A DNA stretch of 23,421 nucleotides from Candidatus Omnitrophota bacterium (GCA_003485765.1 DNHS01000056.1:94464-117884), one strand, 5' to 3'; positions 1 to 8,483 are shown, numbered from the stretch's first letter. The notes: generated by a model not told the origin, from the sequence alone. Numbers and translations: made by a program.

Positions 1-39
1 TTATGAGTCAGGTGCTCTAACCGACTGAGCTATGGGCCC
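1..39 (-). tRNA. tRNA with CAU anticodon (probably Ile2), 5' half only
   Basis: Read on the minus strand from 39, the sequence gives a 5' acceptor strand GGGCCCA, a D-arm GCTC...GAGC, a 5' anticodon strand CCTGA and the loop CTCATAA with anticodon CAU. The 3' half lies beyond the left edge of the window. CAU is carried by initiator Met, elongator Met and the lysidine-modified tRNA-Ile2. C at acceptor positions 4 and 5 matches the determinants known for the lysidine synthetase TilS and favours Ile2, but elongator Met is not excluded without the 3' half. Confidence 0.9.
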
Positions 40-65
40 CGATTACTTTATTTTTTGAAAGCCCA

Positions 66-157
66 ATGGTGAGTCCTTCGACATTGCTCAGGATGCTGCG
101 AATGATGCTGAGCTTAGCCGAAGCACAAGGCCGCCTAAAGCGGCCGCGTCGAACCAT
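66..157. repeat. Palindromic repeat with ATGGTGAG...GTCGAACCAT ends, inserted in a tRNA leader
   Basis: A 92-bp element opens with ATGGT (66-70) and closes with its reverse complement ACCAT (153-157). Inside is a GC-rich hairpin, GGCCGC (129-134), loop CTAAA, GCGGCC (140-145). The ends ATGGTGAG and GCGTCGAACCAT are shared exactly with the 44-bp element at 14735-14778, so the two are one family. It lies between the tRNA promoter at 175-203 and the tRNA. An 8-bp direct repeat ATGGGCCC occurs at 32-39 (the tRNA 5' end) and 156-163. Confidence 0.7.
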
Positions 158-174
158 GGGCCCGTAGATTAAAA

Positions 175-203
175 ATTATACCATCTGGATTATAATATGA
201 CAA
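175..203 (-). promoter_or_regulatory. Sigma-70 promoter for the CAU tRNA
   Basis: On the minus strand there is a -35 box TTGTCA (203-198), a 17-base spacer and a perfect -10 box TATAAT (180-175). The only minus-strand gene downstream is the tRNA at 39, more than 130 bases away, with the palindromic repeat in between. Confidence 0.7.
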
Positions 204-296
204 GAGGAAATTTCAGAGATGTCGGAGATGTAAGTCAAAATAGAAATGCCGTGTCTTTTGTTTGTTTATCGGTTATCTCTTTATAGTTTAAGTTAT

Positions 297-1109
297 TTAA
301 TAATGCGTCAGGCTTCCTGTAACCTTTGCCAGCTCTACGGCTTTTTTAAATACCCATATGCTTAGCGGAAATAAAGTGACGCAAAAAAATAAAAGTATTA
401 TCATATCAGGCAGAAGCATTCTAAAGCTATATCCCTGTAAAATAGCATGCCTTAATCCTCTTAAGGAATAAGTAATAGGGATAAAATAAGAGATTAACTT
501 CAGGCCTTTTGGCAGCATCTCGACAGGAAAAAAAACACCACCAAACAATCCTGCAAATGTGCTAACCAACCAGCTAATTGGATTACCTTTTTTTAGCACC
601 ATTATAAATGCCGCTGATATTATTCCAATACTGCTAAAAGAAACAATGGTCATAATTAAAATTACCAAGCTGGCAAAAAAGTTCATTTGACTTAAATCCA
701 CTTTAAAAAATAATATTCCAAATAATAAAGCGATAATAGTGGTTATAGACGTAAAAAGAAAATCCCAGATAGAAATGCCGATAATAATATGTGAAATTTT
801 AGTAGGGGTAGCCAGCATTGCCTCTAAAGTTCCAAGGAGCTGCTCGTATCTTATATTGGATGAAAAACTCTGTAACGATGTATTGAGATAACCTGAAAAA
901 GCTATGCCTATAAGAACAAAAGGGAAATACCCTGTTTGATATTCGCTAAGATAAGGCGCTGCTGTTTGGCCAACTAATTTAGAAACAAAATAAAACGTTG
1001 CAACTGTAGTCAATGTACTTATCCATTCGAATATAAAAGCAATCCTGTAACTTATGTGAATATAAAAATCCCTTTTTATAAAAGCTAACATCTTCTCTAA
1101 TATATGCAT
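297..1109 (-). CDS. ABC-2 type transporter permease
   Basis: This 270-residue integral membrane protein is the permease half of an ABC-2 exporter. It has about six hydrophobic segments, the first near residues 22-45 and the last near 235-255. The stretch around residues 189-220, GGVFFPVEMLPKG followed by SYFIPITYSLRGLR, is the typical ABC-2 family signature also seen in drug and polysaccharide exporters such as DrrB and NodJ. The start is an ATG one base after the stop of the ATPase gene at 1111-1905, so the two are translationally coupled and should form one transporter. The substrate cannot be read from the sequence. The neighbouring S26-type peptidase hints at a processed peptide or protein, which is inference. 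Length is normal for the family. Confidence 0.9.
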   Translation of the reverse strand: MHILEKMLAFIKRDFYIHISYRIAFIFEWISTLTTVATFYFVSKLVGQTAAPYLSEYQTGYFPFVLIGIAFSGYLNTSLQSFSSNIRYEQLLGTLEAMLATPTKISHIIIGISIWDFLFTSITTIIALLFGILFFKVDLSQMNFFASLVILIMTIVSFSSIGIISAAFIMVLKKGNPISWLVSTFAGLFGGVFFPVEMLPKGLKLISYFIPITYSLRGLRHAILQGYSFRMLLPDMIILLFFCVTLFPLSIWVFKKAVELAKVTGSLTHY

Positions 1110-1110
1110 T

Positions 1111-1905
1111 TCAACTATCCTTTATAATATTAGTATATATCTCTTCTAAGCTTAATGACGATGAATTTACATTATTGCGTAAATAGCTTAATGTTCCAGA
1201 AATCCTGACCTCACCTTTATGCATAATCGCAATTTGGTCAGCAAAATTTTCCACTTCATTAAGATTGTGGGAAATAAAAAAAATTGTTTTGCCTTGTTCT
1301 CCTGCCAATTTTTCCTTAATAAAATTTTTTACATTTCTAGCGCTTGGAAGGTCTAAGCTTTTCAGAGGTTCATCCATAAATAAAACCTTGGCATCATTCA
1401 AGAGGCCTCTAGCAATTGTAAGCCTCTGTTTTATACCGCTAGAGCATTCTTGAAATCGTTTGTCTAAATAGCCATTAATCTCTAAAAGATGGCTTAATTC
1501 TTCTATTTTTCTTTTTATTTGAAAATTAGAAAGATCGTAAAGTTTAGCAAAAAAATAAAGATTCTGTCTTAGTGTCAATCTCCAATAGAAATTCCTCTCG
1601 TCTCCGCCTATTAAGCCAATAGAAGATTTAACCTTAGCCTCATCTTTTAATACATCATAGCCCATAACCTCTGCCCTTCCTTTGGTAGGCAAGAGAAGGC
1701 ATGATAATATTTTTATAAGCGTGGTCTTGCCAGCGCCATTTGGCCCCATTAGGCAGAATATCTCGCCTTGCTTGATATGTAAACTAACATTATTAATTGC
1801 TAAAAACGGCTTTTCTTTTTTAAGTGGGCGTAAGATAAAGCTATAAATACTTTTGAGAGGCAGGAATTCCTTTGTTAATCCAGATATTTCTATAGCATAA
1901 CTCAT
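1111..1905 (-). CDS. ABC transporter ATP-binding protein
   Basis: This is the 264-residue cytoplasmic ATPase of the ABC-2 exporter. Visible motifs are Walker A GPNGAGKT (54-61), the signature SSGIKQR (155-161, a degenerate LSGGQ), Walker B VLFMDEP (174-180) with D-loop KSLD, and the H-loop histidine near 213. In place of the canonical Q-loop glutamine it has GGDERNFYWRLT (100-111), a variant I recall from DrrA-like exporter ATPases. An N-terminal extension of about 30 residues before the first strand (FILRPLKKEKPF) is common in this subfamily. The gene starts 9 bases after the peptidase gene stop and ends 1 base before the permease ATG, so the three form one operon. Confidence 0.93.
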   Translation of the reverse strand: MSYAIEISGLTKEFLPLKSIYSFILRPLKKEKPFLAINNVSLHIKQGEIFCLMGPNGAGKTTLIKILSCLLLPTKGRAEVMGYDVLKDEAKVKSSIGLIGGDERNFYWRLTLRQNLYFFAKLYDLSNFQIKRKIEELSHLLEINGYLDKRFQECSSGIKQRLTIARGLLNDAKVLFMDEPLKSLDLPSARNVKNFIKEKLAGEQGKTIFFISHNLNEVENFADQIAIMHKGEVRISGTLSYLRNNVNSSSLSLEEIYTNIIKDS

Positions 1906-1914
1906 TTTATATTT

Positions 1915-2493
1915 TCAGATAAACTTCCAATAAAGACGTCTTGCAAAACGCGTAATCGCGTTTGTACTGTCGCGCCATATAAAACGTTTTAGTAAATAAG
2001 CAATAAAATAGAAGTAAGCAAAAATATTCATATTCTTATTATCAGCCTTTAGGCATTCTGATATATTAATATTCTTACCTTCTTCGTCAAAGGCTTCTGC
2101 TACTTTGCCTATTAAATCATCTCCCTTGACTATCCCACCCACAGAAGAATTATCGCCTTTTTGAATAAAATAATATCGGCCAAAAAATTTAATCTTTCCG
2201 ATAATCCTATGACATGTAAGGCCTTCTTTGCCAAAGACAATAATATCCCTGACTTTTATATTACTCGCATCCTCTGAAACAACTTTTACCCTCCAGCCTT
2301 CTTTTAAAGCAGGGTACATACTTTTACCACTCAAAGGAACCGTGCCGCCTTTTGTCTTCAGGTAAAAATTGTAGATCTTACTTTTTTCTACCTCTTTAGG
2401 TTGATCCTCAAGGGGCATTATCACCGCTTCGCCATCAATTATCCGCCAGGTAAGATTCTTGTCCTTTTTAGGGATTTTATTTAGCAAATCCAT
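1915..2493 (-). CDS. S26/S24-type signal peptidase-like protein with PqqD-like N-terminus
   Basis: The 192-residue product has the serine box SGKSMYP (55-61, catalytic Ser58), then DIIVF (83-87), CHRIIG (94-99) with a histidine at 95, and QKGDNS (111-116). These are the conserved boxes of type I signal peptidases. The Ser-His arrangement, with no lysine box, fits the SipW/Sec11 (S26B) branch. Residues 15-27 (TWRIIDGEAVIMP) resemble the start of PqqD-like domains, which bind peptide substrates in RiPP pathways; the stretch is short, so this is tentative. Residues 157-173 form one likely membrane segment near the C-terminus. A strong GGAGG lies 8 bases before the ATG. It is first in the operon with the ABC exporter and may trim an exported peptide. 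Confidence 0.8.
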   Translation of the reverse strand: MDLLNKIPKKDKNLTWRIIDGEAVIMPLEDQPKEVEKSKIYNFYLKTKGGTVPLSGKSMYPALKEGWRVKVVSEDASNIKVRDIIVFGKEGLTCHRIIGKIKFFGRYYFIQKGDNSSVGGIVKGDDLIGKVAEAFDEEGKNINISECLKADNKNMNIFAYFYFIAYLLKRFIWRDSTNAITRFARRLYWKFI

Positions 2494-2540
2494 CTAAAAA
2501 CCTCCATATGGATTCATTTAAAACACCGTATGCATGAAGT

Positions 2541-2549
2541 ATTATAGCA
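2541..2549 (-). promoter_or_regulatory. Extended -10 promoter for the peptidase-ABC exporter operon
   Basis: The minus strand carries TGCTATAAT, an extended -10 element with perfect TATAAT (2546-2541), 48 bases upstream of the peptidase ATG at 2493. No good -35 is visible at 16-18 bases, as is usual for extended -10 promoters. Confidence 0.5.
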
Positions 2550-2598
2550 TTATTTTAAGGTAACTACTAGATAATCTGCGTTCTTGTTATACAGTCAT

Positions 2599-3450
2599 TT
2601 AATATTCAATGCTAAAAGTATCTCTTACTAAACCGTTTATATCTTTAACGGTAATATTGATTGCCTCGTCGTCTTTTACATCTATAACTACAAAATTATA
2701 AAACCCGCCTTTTTCTTCTGGAGCAGATATGTGAGCGCCGCCTCCGCCTGAAATTATCTGATAAACACCGTCGTGAATAGACATGTTGTATAAATGCTCG
2801 TGGCCACAGATATAAGCGCTAACCTTATATTTTTTAAATATGCCCCATAATTTATCTCTCTCGACAGCATATTTATCCAGGGAACTTCCTATGTGGTTAT
2901 AAACAGGGTAAGCAGGATCATGGCCAAAAATAAAAATAGTTTTTTTCTGGTTTTTTTCCACATCTTCCTTAAGCCACTTTAACTGCGTCTCGCCTATTGC
3001 ATGAAAATTATTAAAGGCCTCTGTATCAAGCATTATAAAATGGGCATTCTTATAATCAAAAGAATAAGCCAGTTCTTTAAAGCCGTCGGGCCCATTTTCA
3101 GGCATTTCAAAAATTGACCTTACTATATTTTCAGACATTTCTGATTCTATCTCATGATTCCCGACGCCTATATAGAAAGGTATCCCGTATCTTTCGATAA
3201 TGCCTTTCCATTTTTTTAATCTATTCCCATGGATACTGCTTTTTGCAGAGCCTGTTATCATATCACCTGTCACTACTATAAAATCCACTTTCTCTGACTT
3301 TATTTTTTCAAGAATAGCCTTCATCGTCTTAACGTTAATACCATCGCCGCTATAATCCCTCGTATCGCCCATAACAGCAAATCTAAAATCCGCAAAACAA
3401 GGCGAAGCTAATAGAAAAAATATTGCGGTGATTATTATTGTTTTACGCAT
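2599..3450 (-). CDS. Secreted calcineurin-like metallophosphoesterase
   Basis: The 283-residue protein begins with a signal peptide (MRKTIIITAIFFLLASPCFA, cleavage likely after residue 20), so it probably acts in the periplasm. It then shows the metallophosphoesterase motifs in order: GDTRD (28-32), GDMITG (62-67), GNHE (97-100), GHDPAY (176-181) and GHEHLYN (216-222). These supply the metal-binding Asp, Asn and His residues of a two-metal phosphohydrolase. The first motif has Asp where many family members have D-x-H, as in purple acid phosphatase-like proteins. The substrate is unknown. The ATG is preceded by AGGAAA about 8 bases upstream. The gene sits between the rpoD terminator and the promoter at 2541-2549, so it is probably a single unit. 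Confidence 0.9.
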   Translation of the reverse strand: MRKTIIITAIFFLLASPCFADFRFAVMGDTRDYSGDGINVKTMKAILEKIKSEKVDFIVVTGDMITGSAKSSIHGNRLKKWKGIIERYGIPFYIGVGNHEIESEMSENIVRSIFEMPENGPDGFKELAYSFDYKNAHFIMLDTEAFNNFHAIGETQLKWLKEDVEKNQKKTIFIFGHDPAYPVYNHIGSSLDKYAVERDKLWGIFKKYKVSAYICGHEHLYNMSIHDGVYQIISGGGGAHISAPEEKGGFYNFVVIDVKDDEAINITVKDINGLVRDTFSIEY

Positions 3451-3476
3451 ATAAATATTTCCTGTTGTTAAACAAT

Positions 3477-3514
3477 AAAAAGGGCTGGATTATATCCCCA
3501 TCCCAGCCCTTTTT
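3477..3514 (-). terminator. Bidirectional intrinsic terminator after rpoD
   Basis: AAAAAGGGCTGG (3477-3488) is the exact reverse complement of CCAGCCCTTTTT (3503-3514), separated by 14 bases. The result is a 12-bp stem with an A-tract on one side and a T-tract on the other. For minus-strand transcription it lies about 40 bases after the rpoD stop codon and closes the cvpA-nif3-dnaG-rpoD operon. Confidence 0.9.
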
Positions 3515-3554
3515 AAAACTAACCACGATTCACACCGAACGACGAGCGACGAAA

Positions 3555-5159
3555 CTACTCCTGGCTAAAAGCTATTTCAAGGAAATTCTTGAGCCTCCTG
3601 GATCTTGTAGGATGCCTCAGCTTCCTCAATGCCTTTGCCTCTATCTGTCTGACCCTTTCCCTGGTTACATTAAATATACTGCCAACTTCTTCAAGCGTCC
3701 TCGGATAACCGTCGCCTATCCCAAATCTTAGCCTTAATACCCTCTTTTCCCTTTCTGTGAGAGTATTAAGGATATTATCCATCTCTTCTTTTAAAATCGT
3801 ATAAGCAGTGGCGTTTGCAGGAGAAACAGCTCTCTTATCTTCTATAAAATCCCCAAAATTAGTATCTCCTTCATCGCCTATCGGTGTTTGCAGAGAAATA
3901 GGCTCCTGAGCGATCTTGAGTATGCTCCTGACCTTTTCAACGCTCATCCTCATCTCGTGCGCAATCTCCTCAGCTGCCGGCTCTTTGCCGTTTTCCTGGA
4001 CAAGAATCCTGGAAACCCTTATGAGTTTATTGATCGTCTCTGTCATATGAACAGGTATCCTGATAGTGCGGGCCTGGTCAGCTATTGAACGTGTAACTGC
4101 CTGCCTTATCCACCACGTGGCATATGTAGAAAATTTATATCCGCGCCTATATTCAAACTTCTCAACTGCCTTCATAAGGCCAATGTTGCCTTCCTGAATC
4201 AGGTCCAGAAAAGAAAGGCCCCTGTTGGTATATTTCTTTGCAATGCTAACCACAAGCCTCAGGTTAGCCTCTACCATTGCCTTCTTAACCTTACTGAATC
4301 TCGAGGCCTTTTTTCTGATAATGGCATAATCCTTTTTTATATCATCTAACTTTTCCCCAAATCTGGACTCTATATCTTTCTTTCTTTTCTCAAAACTCTT
4401 TATGCTGCCTTTTATCCTGCGCCTTCTCATTCTCTGAATCTCTTTATCAATAGCGTCCATCTCAGAAATTGCCATTTTAATGCCGTTAGACATATCGTCT
4501 ATAATAGAGATGCAGAAATTAAACTCCAGGCACAGTTCCATTATATTGGACCCTTTTCTGGCAGCCCTTATCCTGGCCGCAAGGTTTGTAATTTTCTTAA
4601 ATATTAGGATTTCTGTTTTTACCTTTGGGTCTTCTTTTATAACCTCTTCTATGTTAATGCTTCTGGAAAGAATTCTGTTGCTAAGCACAAGAACCTCTTC
4701 TTTTACAAAAGGTGAACTCAACACAGACCTCTTGCAATCCTCTTCTGCCTTTTCTATTTCCTGGGCAAGTCTTATTTCATCCTGCCTGGAAAGAAGAGGT
4801 ATCTGCCCCATCTGCCTTAAATACATCTTCACAGGGTCTTCTATGCCTATATTTACTACCTCGCGGCCTTCAGCAGGTTCTGTAACATTCCGCCTGTTTG
4901 TATCAAACTGCTTACTTTCGCCAGCGTCTTCTTCTTTATTTACAGGCTTTAATTCCTCTTCTGAGTCAATTATCTCTATGTTCTCCTTCTCTAGTATGAC
5001 AAAAATCTTCTCTATCTGCTCAGGGGAAACAATTTCTTCAGGAAGAAAATCATTTATTTCTTCATAGGTAAGACGCCCTTTTTTTCTGCCAAGCGCCACC
5101 AGTTTACCAAACTGGCTTTCAATATTTAATGCCTTTTTGCCTTTTATTTCTTTTTTCAT
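3555..5159 (-). CDS. rpoD: Primary sigma factor RpoD (sigma-70)
   Basis: This 534-residue protein directs RNA polymerase to housekeeping promoters. It has a region 1.1-like N-terminus (12-65), region 1.2 (DPVKMYLRQMGQIPLLSR, 108-125), a non-conserved helical spacer (about 130-295), and region 2 (EANLRLVVSIAKKY to ATWWIRQAV, 297-355), whose YATWWIRQA helix contacts the -10 element. Region 3 follows (about 366-440). Region 4 (LTEREKRVLRLRFG to ERVRQIEAKALRKLRHP, 467-517) holds the -35-recognising helix-turn-helix. The full 1.1-4 architecture marks it as the essential sigma factor, not an alternative one. The ATG is two bases after the dnaG stop. The perfect TTGACA and TATAAT boxes found in this window match its expected specificity. 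Confidence 0.97.
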   Translation of the reverse strand: MKKEIKGKKALNIESQFGKLVALGRKKGRLTYEEINDFLPEEIVSPEQIEKIFVILEKENIEIIDSEEELKPVNKEEDAGESKQFDTNRRNVTEPAEGREVVNIGIEDPVKMYLRQMGQIPLLSRQDEIRLAQEIEKAEEDCKRSVLSSPFVKEEVLVLSNRILSRSINIEEVIKEDPKVKTEILIFKKITNLAARIRAARKGSNIMELCLEFNFCISIIDDMSNGIKMAISEMDAIDKEIQRMRRRRIKGSIKSFEKRKKDIESRFGEKLDDIKKDYAIIRKKASRFSKVKKAMVEANLRLVVSIAKKYTNRGLSFLDLIQEGNIGLMKAVEKFEYRRGYKFSTYATWWIRQAVTRSIADQARTIRIPVHMTETINKLIRVSRILVQENGKEPAAEEIAHEMRMSVEKVRSILKIAQEPISLQTPIGDEGDTNFGDFIEDKRAVSPANATAYTILKEEMDNILNTLTEREKRVLRLRFGIGDGYPRTLEEVGSIFNVTRERVRQIEAKALRKLRHPTRSRRLKNFLEIAFSQE

Positions 5160-5161
5160 AG

Positions 5162-6925
5162 TTAAAGCCCCCTTTTTATAAGCTGATTAAACTCTTCTAC
5201 GAGCCTCTTTTCTTCTTCTTCGTAACCGCTCTTCTGAGCTGCGTAAAGCCTATTCTGTATATCTTTAAGGAGTATAGACCTGTTTTCCTTCTTTATGGTC
5301 ATTATGCAATCGCAGGCATTCTTCTCTTTGTCCCTTATCTCCACTTCTTCGTTAACTATAAAAGATATGATATTTTGAGGAACCTTGTCTTCTATGGAAT
5401 TTATTAATTTGCTTACATCTATCAGTCCATCCTCTATATTAATGGAAAAAAGCGCCTCAGCTATATTCCTGATGTCTTGATTCCTAAAATCAGACGGCTT
5501 AAGCTCATCCCTTACTATTCTTACAATATTAACATCTTCTAACATCAATTTTGCGAGTATCTTTTCCGCAGGAGATATCTCAATGAGTTTCTTTGTTCCA
5601 TGCCCTATGCTCTCTGTTCTATGCGGCACCCTGTCCTTCTTAATTTTCTTCAGCTCCTCCCATACCGCATCCTCTCTTACAGAAAGTTCCTGCGCCAGGA
5701 GTTTTATGTATTCTGCCTTTATAATCGCGTTTCTAACTCTATTAATAGTGGAAAGCATTTCCTTTATAGTTTCCGCCTTTGACTCAGGCTCTCGGTTATT
5801 GGACCTGCCTTGCAATATATTTAATTTATAAGTAAAAAGGCTTTTTGACTTTTTTATTATTTCATCAAACTTTTCTTTTCCGAACTTCCTTAAGAAGCTA
5901 TCCGGATCATGGCCTTTTTCCAAAGTAGCTATCTTTACATTCATGTCTTCTTCCAGGAACAAATCCAGGCCCCTCAATGATGCCATTTCTCCTGCCTGAT
6001 CAGCGTCATAAAGCATAACTACATTATGAGTATATCTCTTTAAAAGCCTTATCTGTTCCGTGGTAAGCGCGGTGCCAAGAGACGCTACTATATTGCTAAA
6101 GCCGTACTGATGGCACGTTATTACATCCAGGTAACCTTCTGTAATTATTGCAAAATTCCTTTCTTTTATATGAGTCTTTGCAAAATTAAGGCCGTATAGA
6201 TGCTGACCTTTTTTATAAACAGCTGTTTCCGGAGAATTTATATATTTTGGCAAGGTTTCATCCATGACCCTGGCGCCGAAACCTATAACCTTATCTCTAG
6301 CGTCAAATATCGGAAATATAACCCTGTTCCTGAAAAGGTCATAATAAGAATTGTCTTTTCCTTTTATAATCAGCCCTGCCTTAAGAATTATATCCTGCTT
6401 TACGCCCCGGCCTAATAAATAGTCCAGAAGAGCTTTCCATGAAGAATCTGCATAGCCAACCCTGAATTTCTTGATTATAGCTCCGTCCAGCCCTCTTTTT
6501 GCTATATACCGCTTCGGCTCTAAAGACGAGCCTAGTTTTTCTAAAAGATTGGAATAATAATTCGCCGCAATATCATTTACTGAGTATAAAGTACTTACAA
6601 GAGAGTCGTCTTGATCGCTGTGGCTTCTCGATTCAGGCAGTTTCACGCCTGTCTTTTCAGCCAGCATCTTTACAGCATCAATAAAATCTATTTTTTCGTA
6701 TTCCTTTAAAAAATTGAACACATTACCGCCTGAGTTGCATCCGAAACAATGATATATCTGTTTGTCAGGGCTCACTACAAAAGAAGGGGTTTTCTCGTGA
6801 TGAAAAGGGCAGCACGCCTTAAAATTTCTGCCGCTAGGCTTCAACGGGATATAGCTTGAAATTACTTCAACTATATCGCATTTATCCTGAATCTCGTTCA
6901 ATATGTTTTCCGGTATTTTGCCCAT
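5162..6925 (-). CDS. dnaG: DNA primase DnaG
   Basis: The 587-residue primase makes RNA primers at the replication fork. It has the N-terminal CHC2 zinc finger (CPFH at 39-42, then CFGC at 60-63), the primase catalytic core with IGFGARV (213-219), and a TOPRIM domain with the catalytic glutamate in TEGYLDV (Glu262) and the metal-binding DAD (Asp306, Asp308). A C-terminal helical region of about 170 residues should bind the DnaB helicase. Length is normal. Its ATG directly abuts the TAA of the NIF3-family gene, and rpoD starts two bases after its stop. This is the classical macromolecular-synthesis operon arrangement of dnaG with the sigma-70 gene. Confidence 0.97.
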   Translation of the reverse strand: MGKIPENILNEIQDKCDIVEVISSYIPLKPSGRNFKACCPFHHEKTPSFVVSPDKQIYHCFGCNSGGNVFNFLKEYEKIDFIDAVKMLAEKTGVKLPESRSHSDQDDSLVSTLYSVNDIAANYYSNLLEKLGSSLEPKRYIAKRGLDGAIIKKFRVGYADSSWKALLDYLLGRGVKQDIILKAGLIIKGKDNSYYDLFRNRVIFPIFDARDKVIGFGARVMDETLPKYINSPETAVYKKGQHLYGLNFAKTHIKERNFAIITEGYLDVITCHQYGFSNIVASLGTALTTEQIRLLKRYTHNVVMLYDADQAGEMASLRGLDLFLEEDMNVKIATLEKGHDPDSFLRKFGKEKFDEIIKKSKSLFTYKLNILQGRSNNREPESKAETIKEMLSTINRVRNAIIKAEYIKLLAQELSVREDAVWEELKKIKKDRVPHRTESIGHGTKKLIEISPAEKILAKLMLEDVNIVRIVRDELKPSDFRNQDIRNIAEALFSINIEDGLIDVSKLINSIEDKVPQNIISFIVNEEVEIRDKEKNACDCIMTIKKENRSILLKDIQNRLYAAQKSGYEEEEKRLVEEFNQLIKRGL

Positions 6926-7885
6926 TTATTTTTTCCTTGAAAATCTTCTAAATCCAGAACAGGCCAATATCCTTAACTTTCCCTTTTTCTCAAGCTCATC
7001 GAGTATAATATTAAGGCCTACGTTATCGCTTGCAATATGGCCTGCTATCACCACATTCATGTGCTCTTCCTGCGCCTTCTTAAAGTGCTCTTCGCTGAGA
7101 TGCATGCACACAAGAGTAGATATGCCTGCTTCTGAAAGCTTTTTAAATATGTCCTTAGAGCCTTCTGTGCCGCCTGTCATATCTACGAAAATCTTGCCCG
7201 CCTTACTGGAATTATCTCCCCTAGTTATCTTTGGGCCTGCATTCTGTTTGGCTGCGGCATTATATTCAGGTATCTCTCTTAATATATCCACGATATCTCT
7301 GAGCGTATCCGGTTTTTTCTTATCCATCAAATTCTGTAAACATGAAGCAACGCAATTATCAGCAGGAGTATGACAGCTCATAAGATTAATATCAAGAAGC
7401 CTTGCTGCGTCAACTGCGCGTGTATGGTTTGCAGGCATAACCTTTCTCTCGACCTCCTGTATCCTCTCATGCATAAGCGATTCAGCAACATTTATAGGAA
7501 CGCCCATCTTATTTAATATATCCACCTGCATATACATCACATTGAAAAATCCTGCCAGGGCAAGGCCTTCTGGATGATGAGCCATTACCAGGTCTATCTT
7601 TTCGCCTTTTTCTTTCAGCCTGTCAGCAAGCATTATCTCTCCTATCTCTATATCCACACCCACTAGTATTGTCTTTGTTTCGCTATTCATTTTACCTATA
7701 AGAATCCTTGTGTCGCTATAAGGATTATCAAACCTTTCCTTGTCGTAAAATTCTTTATCCTTGGCGCTTAATTTTTCGTATTCATTTTTTGCCCTTAAAA
7801 GTTCTTTCTTTACGCTATCCTTGCCCCTTGGATCTTGCTCCATTCCAAAAAGCACCGCGTTCCTATAGATGTCTATAAGCTTCAA
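6926..7885 (-). CDS. NIF3-family (NGG1p-interacting factor 3-like) metalloprotein
   Basis: The 319-residue protein matches the NIF3/YbgI/YqfO family, which binds a dinuclear metal centre; the biological role is poorly defined. The metal-binding motifs are MAHHPEG (101-107, His103 and His104) near the N-terminal half and VIAGHIASDNVGLN (279-292, His283) near the C-terminus. The start is TTG, supported by AGGAGG five bases upstream; no better ATG exists near it. The stop TAA directly abuts the dnaG ATG. In Bacillus subtilis the NIF3 homolog YqfO is also encoded near dnaG and sigA, so the linkage is a recurring one. The product may be annotated elsewhere as GTP cyclohydrolase I type 2, a name not supported by anything seen here. 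Confidence 0.85.
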   Translation of the reverse strand: MKLIDIYRNAVLFGMEQDPRGKDSVKKELLRAKNEYEKLSAKDKEFYDKERFDNPYSDTRILIGKMNSETKTILVGVDIEIGEIMLADRLKEKGEKIDLVMAHHPEGLALAGFFNVMYMQVDILNKMGVPINVAESLMHERIQEVERKVMPANHTRAVDAARLLDINLMSCHTPADNCVASCLQNLMDKKKPDTLRDIVDILREIPEYNAAAKQNAGPKITRGDNSSKAGKIFVDMTGGTEGSKDIFKKLSEAGISTLVCMHLSEEHFKKAQEEHMNVVIAGHIASDNVGLNIILDELEKKGKLRILACSGFRRFSRKK

Positions 7886-7905
7886 TTGATCCTCCTGTTT
7901 TATTA

Positions 7906-8448
7906 TTATTTCCCTAATAGTTTAACGAGCAGTGTTTCGTGTTTCTCGAAAGGATAAACACTCATCCCTGTATTATACGCAAAAGGCGCCACGAGCGAGG
8001 CGTATGGAGCTAGAAAAGACTTTTCTTTTGCGCTTTTATAAAAATAATTAACAGGGCTGTGGATAAACAAAATGTAAATAAGCCCTATTAAAAGAATTCC
8101 TCTTGCTGATCCTAATGCAAGGCCAATTATTTTATTGGCCAAGGAAACGTTTTCAGAAACTCCCAAAATTTTATCTGCCAGAACAGCTAGCAGTTTAAAG
8201 ATAAAAATAATTATTAAAAATATAAATAGAAAAGCTGTTATATCTGCTTTTAGGCCTGTTAATTTAGCGTGTTTTGCCAAAAAATCGCTTATTAATATAT
8301 AATTATTAAATGAAAGAACAAACGCTAAAAAAAGACCTGAAAGCCTGAAAAATTCAGATAAAAGCCCCTTTTTAAAACCTACGTAACATGTTCTAAATAA
8401 AATAATTACAAAAAAAATATCAACCCAGTTAAATTTTATTTGAGACAT
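7906..8448 (-). CDS. cvpA: CvpA family membrane protein
   Basis: This 180-residue protein has four hydrophobic segments (about 8-25, 30-52, 67-90 and 105-128) and the typical CvpA-type N-terminus NWVDIFFVIILF followed by GFKKGLLSEFFRLSG, where a glycine-rich loop joins the first two helices. In E. coli CvpA is an inner-membrane protein linked to colicin V production and envelope stress; its molecular activity is not established. It is the first gene of the operon, 29 bases after the predicted transcription start region of the promoter at 8484-8511. No clear Shine-Dalgarno precedes its ATG, unlike most genes here. NIF3 follows after 20 bases. Confidence 0.85.
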   Translation of the reverse strand: MSQIKFNWVDIFFVIILFRTCYVGFKKGLLSEFFRLSGLFLAFVLSFNNYILISDFLAKHAKLTGLKADITAFLFIFLIIIFIFKLLAVLADKILGVSENVSLANKIIGLALGSARGILLIGLIYILFIHSPVNYFYKSAKEKSFLAPYASLVAPFAYNTGMSVYPFEKHETLLVKLLGK

Positions 8449-8483
8449 AAGTTAATTTGAGGAATTAATCTGAATATGAAAAA

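Noticed and set aside
181..296. Possible small gene or terminator between the tRNA promoter and the ABC permease
   Set aside because: No frame with a ribosome-binding site and no stable hairpin with a T-tract could be found.
3477..3514. Another palindromic mobile repeat
   Set aside because: The A-tract/T-tract flanked GC stem right after rpoD is a standard bidirectional intrinsic terminator.
4480..5067. 195-codon plus-strand open frame
   Set aside because: It lies antisense inside rpoD, has low-complexity Ser/Ile/Phe composition and no family motif; it is a shadow of the real gene. The same applies to the other plus-strand frames, such as 6903-7373 and 14018-14467.
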